Notes under the pieces: generated by a model
What the model saw: only the letters and a program-made list of their open reading frames with translations
Database searches by the model: none
What the model was told of the DNA's origin: nothing
Source: Spirochaetales bacterium
GTDB lineage: Bacteria > Spirochaetota > Spirochaetia > Sphaerochaetales > Sphaerochaetaceae
Direction: 5' to 3'
Length of the DNA: 5,206 bases
Assembly: GCA_017962865.1 (NCBI GenBank)
Contig: JAGCUM010000078.1
Span: 1 to 5,206, forward strand
Made by a program: the position numbers and the translations under genes
Shown here: positions 1 through 5,035 of the stretch, in pieces
Position numbering within the stretch: the stretch's first letter is position 1
How the letters are laid out: every line of letters starts with the position of its first letter

Positions 1-491
1 AGCTGCGGGAGCTCGAGTATCTTGACGTCCTTGGATTTGATCTTGACCTTGTTGGATCTGACCTGCTGAGCGAGGCCCGCCTCTCCTTCATAGAAGTTCT
101 TTAGGAACTGAAGCTCGATCAGCTCTCCCTTTGCAATCTCATCGAGCATGGTCTCCATGTCGCTGTTAAATCCGTAGTCGAATCTGTCGCCGAAGTACTT
201 CTCAAGAAGCTGGATGACACCGAATCCCATGAAAGTGGGAACAAGCGTACCCTTGTCTCTGATGACATAGCTCTTCTCGAAGAGTCTGTCGATGATGGAC
301 GCATATGTCGAAGGTCTTCCGATTCCGAGTTTCTCGAGTGTCTGGACAAGGGAAGCTTCGGTATAGCGGTTGGGCTCCTTCGTCTCATGGAAGACATCCT
401 CGAGTTTCTTGAGGTTGAGAAGCTGTGAAACCGTGAGCTCGGGAAGCGGGGTCTCCTTGTCCTCGAGAGCTGCATCGGGATCATCCGAACC
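1..491 (-). CDS. topA: topA continuation after the in-frame TAG (codons 434-596, runs off the left edge)
   Basis: This is the same reading frame as the N-terminal part, counted from the ATG at 1790, read by hand through the TAG. It has no further stop down to base 3. It opens with GSDDPDAALEDKETPLPEL. It includes RYTEASLVQTLEKLGIGRP followed by STYASII (about residues 475-500), the hallmark motif of type IA topoisomerases, and then a segment with MGFGVIQLLEKYF and DMETMLDEIAKGEL. These match the region that normally follows the active-site half in full-length TopA. Nothing suggests decay: no frameshift, no second stop, conserved motifs intact. No start codon with a Shine-Dalgarno lies close after the TAG; the first in-frame Met is in TFMGFG, roughly 100 codons on and past the conserved motif, so a separately initiated protein is unlikely. 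It is best read as the 3' part of one topA gene. The C-terminal end, where zinc ribbons would be, is outside the window. Confidence 0.85.
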
Positions 492-494
492 CTA
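492..494 (-). other. In-frame TAG codon inside topA (codon 433)
   Basis: The plus strand reads CTA at 492-494, which is TAG in the topA frame. Flanking codons are TAT GTA before and GGT TCG GAT GAT after, giving VYV-stop-GSDD. From memory, family members have VYxEG with acidic residues after it at this spot, so the expected residue is Glu, and GAG to TAG is one base change. Possible explanations are a base-call or assembly error, a nonsense mutation, an amber suppressor tRNA, or lineage-wide TAG reassignment. The sequence alone cannot separate them. Confidence 0.9.
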
Positions 495-1790
495 TACATA
501 GACTCTGATGAAGCCGGGGAAGACGATTCTGATACCGGTTGTCGAGAACACGGCCTTCTTGCCTTCGCTTGTCTGGGCATCGATCAGGACGGTTGTATTG
601 AGCTTCTGTGCATTCTTCATCTGGGAAGCAAGTGTTCTCTTCCAGATCAGGGTATAGAGCTCAAGCTCCTTGCCGGAAAGACCGGTTTCCTCAGGATTGC
701 GGAAGTGCTCGCCTGCAGGTCTGATGGCCTCGTGGGCTTCCTGGGCGTTAGAACTCTTTGCGCTGTAGTATCTGGCCTTTTCGGGAACGAAATCCATGCC
801 GTAAAGGGAGATTGCAGCTTCTCTTGCAGCAGTAGTTCCTTCCTGGCTGAGAGCCGGATTGTCCGTTCTCATGTAGGTGATGAATCCGTTCTCATAGAGG
901 CTCTGCGCGACTCTCATGGTCTCCTTGGCAGACATGTGGAGTTTTCTGTTGCTCTCCTGCTGGAGAGTACTTGTCGTAAACGGAGCTGCAGGATACTGAA
1001 GGACCTGCTTCTCGCGCACGTCGCTGACCGTATAGGAACTGCCCTTGAGGGATGAAAGGAGCTTAGCGGCATCGTCCCTGGTAAGAAGGATGACCTTCGA
1101 GCCTGCGGAGTACTTTCCGCTCTCACCGTCGAAGTCCTTGCCGTTGGCAACCCTGAGACCTCCGATGGTCTCGAGAGAAGCGCTGAAGCCTTCCTTGAAG
1201 GTAGCTCTCAGATCCCAGTACTCGGACTTTCTGAATGAGAGTCTTGTTCTCTCGCGGTCAACAACCAGCTTGAGTCCGGGAGACTGTACGCGGCCTGCGC
1301 TGAGGCTCTTGTTGGAGAGCTTGGACCAGAGAACAGGAGAAATGGTGTAACCGAAAAGCCTGTCGAGGACTCTTCTGGCTTCCTGTGCGTGTACGAGATT
1401 CATATCAAGGTCACGGCCATTAGCAAAGGCCTCGAGGATGGCTTTCTTGGTGATTTCGTGGAAAACCATTCTCCTGGTCTGCATCTTGGGCTTCAGGACC
1501 TCGACAAGGTGCCAGCTGATGCTTTCTCCCTCGCGGTCCTCATCAGTTGCCAGAATCAGCTCGTCGGCTCCCTTGAGCTCGCTCTTGATCTGGGAGATGA
1601 CCTTCTCCTTGGTTTCGTCTATAACATACTTCGGCTTGTAGCCGTTTCTTACGTCGATGGAAAGATCGTTCTTCGGAAGTGTCCTGATGTGACCGTTGCT
1701 GGCCACGACCGTGCAATCCGAACCGAGAAAGCGTCTGATAGTCTTGGCCTTGGTGGGCGACTCGACGATGATTACTTTTTTCTCAGCCAT
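492..1790 (-). CDS. topA: DNA topoisomerase I (type IA), N-terminal 432 codons up to an in-frame TAG
   Basis: Type IA topoisomerase that relaxes negatively supercoiled DNA by cutting and resealing one strand in the nucleoid. The Toprim domain is at the N terminus: ESPTKAKTI with E10, then TDEDREGE with D83, D85 and E87 for metal binding. SAGRVQSP lies at 164-171. The catalytic tyrosine is Y306 in GFITYMRTD, and HEAIRP is at 353-358. The start at 1790 has a good Shine-Dalgarno (AAGGAG at 1798-1803, 7 nt away). The frame meets TAG at 492-494, directly after GFIRVYV, yet TopA homology carries on in the same frame beyond it. If the stop is real and is not read through, this product has Toprim and the active-site tyrosine but lacks the conserved YTEASLV...GIGRPSTY segment and would almost certainly be inactive. 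It is divergent from the lipoprotein gene at 1972. Family assignment is certain; the intactness of the gene is the open question. Confidence 0.95.
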   Translation of the reverse strand: MAEKKVIIVESPTKAKTIRRFLGSDCTVVASNGHIRTLPKNDLSIDVRNGYKPKYVIDETKEKVISQIKSELKGADELILATDEDREGESISWHLVEVLKPKMQTRRMVFHEITKKAILEAFANGRDLDMNLVHAQEARRVLDRLFGYTISPVLWSKLSNKSLSAGRVQSPGLKLVVDRERTRLSFRKSEYWDLRATFKEGFSASLETIGGLRVANGKDFDGESGKYSAGSKVILLTRDDAAKLLSSLKGSSYTVSDVREKQVLQYPAAPFTTSTLQQESNRKLHMSAKETMRVAQSLYENGFITYMRTDNPALSQEGTTAAREAAISLYGMDFVPEKARYYSAKSSNAQEAHEAIRPAGEHFRNPEETGLSGKELELYTLIWKRTLASQMKNAQKLNTTVLIDAQTSEGKKAVFSTTGIRIVFPGFIRVYV

Positions 1791-1797
1791 CTGGATT

Positions 1798-1803
1798 CTC
1801 CTT
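1798..1803 (-). promoter_or_regulatory. Shine-Dalgarno of topA
   Basis: AAGGAG on the minus strand, with 7 nt (AATCCAG) to the ATG at 1790. It fixes the topA start and contrasts with the plus-strand genes, which lack such a site. Confidence 0.85.
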
Positions 1804-1822
1804 GTGGATTGTAATGAACTAA

Positions 1823-1843
1823 GCGTGCCGAAAAAGGCAGCGC
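1823..1843 (-). other. Small stem-loop at the predicted 5' end of the topA leader
   Basis: On the topA transcript GCGCTGCC (1836-1843) pairs with GGCACGC (1823-1829) around a TTTTTC loop, giving 7 base pairs with one bulged C. If transcription starts near 1843 the stem sits at the very 5' end of the mRNA. Such 5'-terminal stems are known to stabilise some bacterial mRNAs; that role here is inference. It is not followed by a T-run on either strand and is too short to be a convincing terminator. Confidence 0.45.
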
Positions 1844-1849
1844 CTAATA

Positions 1850-1878
1850 TATATAGTAATGTTCCGAGCAGTTGTCAA
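1850..1878 (-). promoter_or_regulatory. Predicted topA promoter
   Basis: On the minus strand a perfect -35 TTGACA (1873-1878) is followed, after 17 nt, by TATATA (1850-1855) within a longer alternating TA run. The predicted +1 is near 1843, giving a leader of about 53 nt. Upstream of the -35, two A-tracts on the minus strand (1884-1887 and 1893-1898) are centred 10 bp apart, as in an UP element or intrinsically curved DNA. The exact -10 register in the TA run is ambiguous (TATATT at 1846-1851 is an alternative). Confidence 0.65.
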
Positions 1879-1913
1879 TCAGCTTTTGAGGGTTTTTTCA
1901 TGTGGCTTCCGAC

Positions 1914-1931
1914 CTTAATCTAAAGATTAAG
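1914..1931. repeat. Perfect 18-bp palindrome, candidate operator of the lipoprotein gene
   Basis: CTTAATCTAAAGATTAAG is an 8-bp perfect inverted repeat with a 2-bp AA centre. It ends 5 bp before the -35 TTGAGA of the lipoprotein gene at 1972, so its centre lies about 49 bp before the predicted transcription start. This symmetry and position fit a binding site for a dimeric regulator. No regulator gene is present in the window. The region is AT-rich, which raises the chance of coincidence, though an 8+8 perfect match is still notable. Confidence 0.5.
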
Positions 1932-1936
1932 AATAA

Positions 1937-1965
1937 TTGAGAAAAAAAGGCACATGGGTTATCAT
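1937..1965 (+). promoter_or_regulatory. Promoter of the lipoprotein gene, leaderless arrangement
   Basis: -35 TTGAGA (1937-1942, 5 of 6 to consensus), 17-nt spacer, -10 TATCAT (1960-1965), then 6 nt (GTTGCC) and ATG at 1972. With usual -10 to +1 spacing the transcript begins at the A of the ATG. The alternative in-frame ATG at 1954 would lie inside the promoter spacer. Confidence 0.7.
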
Positions 1966-1971
1966 GTTGCC

Positions 1972-2715
1972 ATGAGAAGAAGTTCAGTCCTATTTGCAGC
2001 AATCTGCCTGTGCGCGATCCTTATGCTTTGCTCATGCGTGGTAGCCGAGAAGCTCACTCTCAACGATGAGATCACGGTCACCAGGCAGCTTTCCGGCAAG
2101 AGCCATGTGGACCTCAGCGTGGACGATTTCTTCGTGGGAGTCGTAGAGGATCTCTCCGACTGGGAGAACAAGGGCAACAACGATCCCATCATCGATGTGG
2201 CCATACAGGACTTCGTAAAGAACCTCCGGGCCTCCAAGGTCACTTCATCCATACGCTTCATCGAAACCGGATACAACACCTATATGGGAGACTTCTCCTT
2301 CTCCGACTTCTCCACCCTGCTTGTGGATCTCTCCAACGGCCAGGCGGACCAGACGATAGTCACAGTCAGCAAGGCCGATACCCGAACGCGCGTGGAAATA
2401 AGCATAAACATGGACAATTACCCGCAGCTCACCAAGATCATCCCGTTCCTTGCAGACCCCAATTTCGAGGTATACGGACCGCTTTACAACAACGATCTCA
2501 CTGAAGAGGAATACCTGGAGATGGTAAGCTTCATTTTGGGCGAACAATGTCCTGAAAGTATCGGAAACTCAAAGATTTCAATACAAGTGGTTGCTCCGAA
2601 GGCTATAGTTTCCCACAACGGAAAGCTACGCAACTCCAAGACGGTGGAGTTCTCCTTCCCCCTGATCGACTTCCTTCTGCTTCACGAAAGCATCGACTTC
2701 TACCTCGAATACTGA
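1972..2715 (+). CDS. Predicted lipoprotein of unknown function (247 aa)
   Basis: I do not recognise a named family. From the start chosen (ATG 1972) the protein opens MRRSSVLFAAICLCAILMLC, a basic N terminus then a hydrophobic stretch, ending in a lipobox-like LCS-C with acylated Cys probably C22. The signal is unusually Cys-rich (C12, C14, C20, C22). The mature part looks like a mixed alpha/beta globular domain without further membrane segments. It includes an FEVYGPLYNN segment followed by an acidic EEEYLEM helix, and a C-terminal strand-rich piece with APKAIVSHNGKL and SFPLIDFLLL. That NG-containing tail is loosely like LppM/DUF3153-type lipoproteins, but this is a weak impression. An ATG at 1954 in the same frame would add six residues (MGYHVA), but it lies between the -35 and -10, so 1972 is preferred. 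Divergent from topA and convergent with ychF, it is probably monocistronic and may be controlled through the palindrome at 1914-1931. It ends in TGA. Confidence 0.85.
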   Translation: MRRSSVLFAAICLCAILMLCSCVVAEKLTLNDEITVTRQLSGKSHVDLSVDDFFVGVVEDLSDWENKGNNDPIIDVAIQDFVKNLRASKVTSSIRFIETGYNTYMGDFSFSDFSTLLVDLSNGQADQTIVTVSKADTRTRVEISINMDNYPQLTKIIPFLADPNFEVYGPLYNNDLTEEEYLEMVSFILGEQCPESIGNSKISIQVVAPKAIVSHNGKLRNSKTVEFSFPLIDFLLLHESIDFYLEY

Positions 2716-2721
2716 GTTCGG

Positions 2722-3822
2722 TTAAACGTTAAATCTGAAGAACATGATGTCTCCATCCTGAACAATGTAATCCTTCCCTTCAATGCGCAGCTTTCCCGCT
2801 TCCTTGACCTTTGCCTCGCTTCCGTACTTGAACAGATCCTCGCAGCTGTAGACCTCGGCCTTGATGAAGCCTTTCTCGAAGTCGGTGTGGATTACGCCTG
2901 CGGCCTGGGGAGCCTTGTAGCCGGCCTTGAAGGTCCAGGCACGGTCCTCATCGGGACCTGCGGTGAAGAAGGTCCTGAGTCCCAACGTCGCATAGGCTTC
3001 ACGGATAAGGGCATTCATGCCGCTTTCCTCGAGACCCATCTCTGAGAGAAACTCTGCTCTGTCCTCGGCACTGTCCATGGCGGCGATCTCGGCTTCGATC
3101 TTGCCGCAGATGGTGACGACCGAGCTTGAACGCTGTGCGGCGATCGCCTTTACGGTCTTCACGTAGTCGTTGTCCTGTCCGATGGAGTCCTCGTCGATGT
3201 TGCAGACATAGATGACGGGTTTCATCGTAATCAGGTGAAGGTCGGAGACCATTGCACGCTCATCCTCATCCGTGAGTATGGTTCTGGCGCTCTGCCCCTG
3301 CCCCAGACCGGCAAGAAGCTTCTCGTAGATGGGAATCACTGCAAGCAGTTCCTTGGAGTGGTTTACCCTTGCGAGCTTGGAATCCTTCTGATATCTCTTG
3401 TCCACGGTGTCGTAATCTGCGAGGGCAAGCTCGATATCGATGGTCTCGATGTCGCCGGCCGGATCGATCTTGTTGTTGACATGGATGATGTCGGGGTTCT
3501 CGAAGCATCTTACGACGTGGGCGATGACTCCGACTTCCCTGATGTTGGCCAGAAACTTGTTTCCGAGTCCCTCTCCCTTGGAGGCTCCGGCCACGAGACC
3601 TGCGATGTCTACGAATTCGGTTACGGCGGGAATCACCTTTGCAGGAGGAATCAGGCTCACGATCCTGTCCAGCCTTGAATCGGGGACATTGACCCTGCCG
3701 ACATTGGGCTCGATCGTGCAGAAAGGATAGTTGGCAGCCTCGGCAGGTGCGCTTGTCAAGGCAGAAAAGATGGTGGACTTTCCGACATTAGGAAGTCCTA
3801 CGATACCGCAGTTAAGTCCCAT
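2722..3822 (-). CDS. ychF: Redox-regulated ribosome-binding ATPase YchF (OLA1/Obg family)
   Basis: Universally conserved P-loop NTPase of the TRAFAC/Obg class that binds ribosomes and, unlike its GTPase relatives, prefers ATP. At 366 aa it has the standard length (E. coli about 363). Visible motifs are: P-loop GLPNVGKST at 9-17, [12 protein letters not shown] at 31-42, Walker B-type DIAGL at 72-76, the family's catalytic histidine at H114 (DIIHV), and NIDE at 208-211. NIDE replaces the GTPase NKxD and explains the loss of guanine specificity. The middle is the coiled-coil insertion (about 130-200); the C terminus from about 282 is the TGS domain with [13 protein letters not shown] and the final [10 protein letters not shown]. 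The start at 3822 has a strong Shine-Dalgarno. It is divergent from hflX across 72 bp. The stop TAA lies 6 bp from the stop of the lipoprotein gene, with no terminator between. The gene looks intact. Confidence 0.98.
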   Translation of the reverse strand: MGLNCGIVGLPNVGKSTIFSALTSAPAEAANYPFCTIEPNVGRVNVPDSRLDRIVSLIPPAKVIPAVTEFVDIAGLVAGASKGEGLGNKFLANIREVGVIAHVVRCFENPDIIHVNNKIDPAGDIETIDIELALADYDTVDKRYQKDSKLARVNHSKELLAVIPIYEKLLAGLGQGQSARTILTDEDERAMVSDLHLITMKPVIYVCNIDEDSIGQDNDYVKTVKAIAAQRSSSVVTICGKIEAEIAAMDSAEDRAEFLSEMGLEESGMNALIREAYATLGLRTFFTAGPDEDRAWTFKAGYKAPQAAGVIHTDFEKGFIKAEVYSCEDLFKYGSEAKVKEAGKLRIEGKDYIVQDGDIMFFRFNV

Positions 3823-3825
3823 ATG

Positions 3826-3832
3826 ACCCTCC
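3826..3832 (-). promoter_or_regulatory. Shine-Dalgarno of ychF
   Basis: GGAGGGT on the minus strand, with 5 nt between GGAGG and the ATG at 3822. Upstream, TTTAAT (3844-3849) or TAGTAT (3849-3854) could be the -10, but no good -35 is visible, so I do not place the ychF promoter. Confidence 0.85.
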
Positions 3833-3846
3833 GTAGTGATTCAATT

Positions 3847-3889
3847 AAATACTATCATCTTTTTACTGAATGCTCTATATGCTATCATC
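3847..3889. repeat. Two copies of a 13-bp element spaced exactly 30 bp, in the ychF-hflX divergent region
   Basis: AAATACTATCATC (3847-3859) and ATATGCTATCATC (3877-3889) match at 11 of 13 positions and share the octamer CTATCATC. The 30-bp offset is about three helical turns. The second copy contains the predicted hflX -10. The first could be a second -10, a duplicated promoter piece, or half of a regulator site. Confidence 0.5.
3880..3888 (+). promoter_or_regulatory. Extended -10 of hflX, leaderless arrangement
   Basis: TGCTATCAT, an extended -10 (TGn plus TATCAT at 3883-3888), lies 6 nt (CGAATC) before the ATG at 3895. Only a poor -35 (TTTTTA at 3860-3865, 17-nt spacer) is present, which fits dependence on the TG extension. 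No Shine-Dalgarno is visible, so a leaderless transcript starting at the ATG is predicted. Confidence 0.6.
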
Positions 3890-3894
3890 GAATC

Positions 3895-5028
3895 ATGAAC
3901 CGGGCAGACATCACCAAACCCCAGGACATTTTCAAAAAGATAACCGCCATGCTTGTCGTCACATCTGACCAGGCAGCATCCAGAAGTGCCGCCGAGAGGA
4001 ACCGCGACGAGCTGGAGGACCTCTGCTCCACTTTGGGAATCAGGACCGCAGCCTGGGACTACTTCAACATACGCACTTTCAACAGCGCCACATACATCGG
4101 AAGCGGACAGGTCCAGAGGCTTGCATGGAACGCTCAGGAGAACCAGTGCAATCTAATCGTATTCAACAACTCCATAAGCCCGCGCATCCAGAGGAATCTG
4201 GAAGAAATACTGGGGATTGCCGTAGTGGACAGGCAGGAGATAATCCTGCAGATTTTCGCCGACAGGGCTACCACCAGGGAAGCAAGGCTTCAAGTGGAGC
4301 TTGCCCAGCTCCAGTATTCGCTGCCACGTCTGAAACGCAGATGGGCTGACCTCTCCCAGCAACGCGGAGGCGTCAAGGGAGCCAAGGGAAGCGGAGAAAA
4401 ACAGCTTGAGCTCGACAGAAGGCAGGCACAGCAGAGAATCGTAAGACTCAAGCGTGAAATCGCAGAGATCGGAAAAAGTCGCGATGTCCAGAGACGTAAC
4501 AGAACCTCAAAAAACATCAGGAATATTGCGATAGTAGGCTATACAAACAGCGGAAAGTCCACTTTCCTCAATCGGATTTCAGATGCCGGGGTCCTGTCCG
4601 AGAACAAGCTTTTCGCAACATTGGATCCAACTACAAGACGCGTACACCTTCCGAGCGGAGAGGATGTTCTTTTCACCGATACAGTAGGCTTTGTAAGCGA
4701 CCTTCCCCATGAACTTGTGGATGCATTCAAATCGACCCTTGAAGAGGCGGTGCTTGCAGACATGCTGCTGATTGTGCTCGATGCCTCACGGGAAGATTTC
4801 ATGATGTGTTGGGAAACCACGAGAAGTGTTCTGGAAGACCTGCAGGCCTTCGATAAACCAAGGCTGGTACTTCTGAACAAGATGGACAGAGTGACGGAGG
4901 AAACCCAGTTTGCCATCAACTCGTTCTGCCTCTCCGGTGAAAGATGCCTCAAGGTCTCGGTGACAAAGGACCCGTCCATGGAACAGGTTCTCAATGAAGT
5001 CGACGCCGTTCTCAAAGCCATGGTATAA
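3895..5028 (+). CDS. hflX: Ribosome-associated GTPase HflX
   Basis: GTPase of the HflX family, which binds the 50S subunit and splits or rescues stalled ribosomes under stress. From ATG 3895 it is 377 aa, shorter than E. coli HflX (about 426), with a short C-terminal tail. The N-terminal HflX domain has ATYIGSGQVQRL (65-76) and NNSISPRIQRNLEE (91-104). The linker helices carry LQVELAQLQYSLPRL and then GSGEKQLELDRR (165-176). The G domain follows: G1 GYTNSGKST (215-223), FATLDPTTR (240-248), G3 DTVGF (262-266), G4 NKMD (328-331) and a likely G5 SVT (355-357). The linker motif differs from the common GPGETQLE. An in-frame ATG at 3823 would add 24 residues encoded by the AT-rich promoter region and overlap the ychF control region; it is rejected in favour of 3895, which sits 6 nt after a -10 box. 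The stop TAA falls inside the -10 of the next gene. Confidence 0.93.
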   Translation: MNRADITKPQDIFKKITAMLVVTSDQAASRSAAERNRDELEDLCSTLGIRTAAWDYFNIRTFNSATYIGSGQVQRLAWNAQENQCNLIVFNNSISPRIQRNLEEILGIAVVDRQEIILQIFADRATTREARLQVELAQLQYSLPRLKRRWADLSQQRGGVKGAKGSGEKQLELDRRQAQQRIVRLKREIAEIGKSRDVQRRNRTSKNIRNIAIVGYTNSGKSTFLNRISDAGVLSENKLFATLDPTTRRVHLPSGEDVLFTDTVGFVSDLPHELVDAFKSTLEEAVLADMLLIVLDASREDFMMCWETTRSVLEDLQAFDKPRLVLLNKMDRVTEETQFAINSFCLSGERCLKVSVTKDPSMEQVLNEVDAVLKAMV

Positions 5029-5029
5029 T
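5000..5029 (+). promoter_or_regulatory. Promoter of the downstream lipoprotein gene, inside the 3' end of hflX
   Basis: A perfect extended -10, TGGTATAAT (hexamer 5024-5029), is followed by 6 nt (CCGAGT) and ATG at 5036. A weak -35 TCGACG (5000-5005, 4 of 6) lies 18 nt upstream. The hflX stop codon (5026-5028) is part of the TATAAT. No Shine-Dalgarno is present, so the arrangement again predicts a leaderless start. Confidence 0.65.
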
Positions 5030-5035
5030 CCGAGT

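Noticed and set aside
1..491. The part after the TAG as an independently translated split-gene subunit
   Set aside because: No in-frame ATG with a Shine-Dalgarno lies near the TAG; the first in-frame Met comes after the conserved GIGRPSTY motif.
400..494. A frameshift as cause of the topA interruption
   Set aside because: Reading codon by codon, the frame before and after the TAG is the same, so only the one codon is abnormal.
119..580. 153-aa minus-strand frame spanning the region after the topA TAG
   Set aside because: It is Ser/Arg-rich and lies out of frame with topA, whose true frame through the same bases carries conserved TopA motifs.
1389..1814. 141-aa plus-strand frame across the topA 5' end
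   Set aside because: It is antisense to the Toprim-encoding part of topA, with no promoter, Shine-Dalgarno or recognisable motif.
1893..1898. T-run on the plus strand as an intrinsic terminator
   Set aside because: No GC-rich hairpin precedes it and no plus-strand gene ends upstream; it reads better as an A-tract upstream of the topA promoter.
1954..1971. Upstream ATG for the lipoprotein (six extra residues, with AAGG upstream)
   Set aside because: It falls inside the TTGAGA-17-TATCAT promoter spacer, and the shorter start gives a more typical signal peptide.
3235..3678. 147-aa plus-strand frame inside ychF
   Set aside because: Antisense to a fully conserved ychF, with no start signals.
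3823..3894. 24-residue N-terminal extension of HflX from ATG 3823
   Set aside because: The stretch is the AT-rich divergent control region and overlaps the ychF Shine-Dalgarno; the peptide does not look like HflX, and ATG 3895 is correctly placed after a -10.
4539..5021. 160-aa minus-strand frame inside hflX
   Set aside because: Ser/Thr/Arg-rich, antisense to the conserved G domain of HflX.
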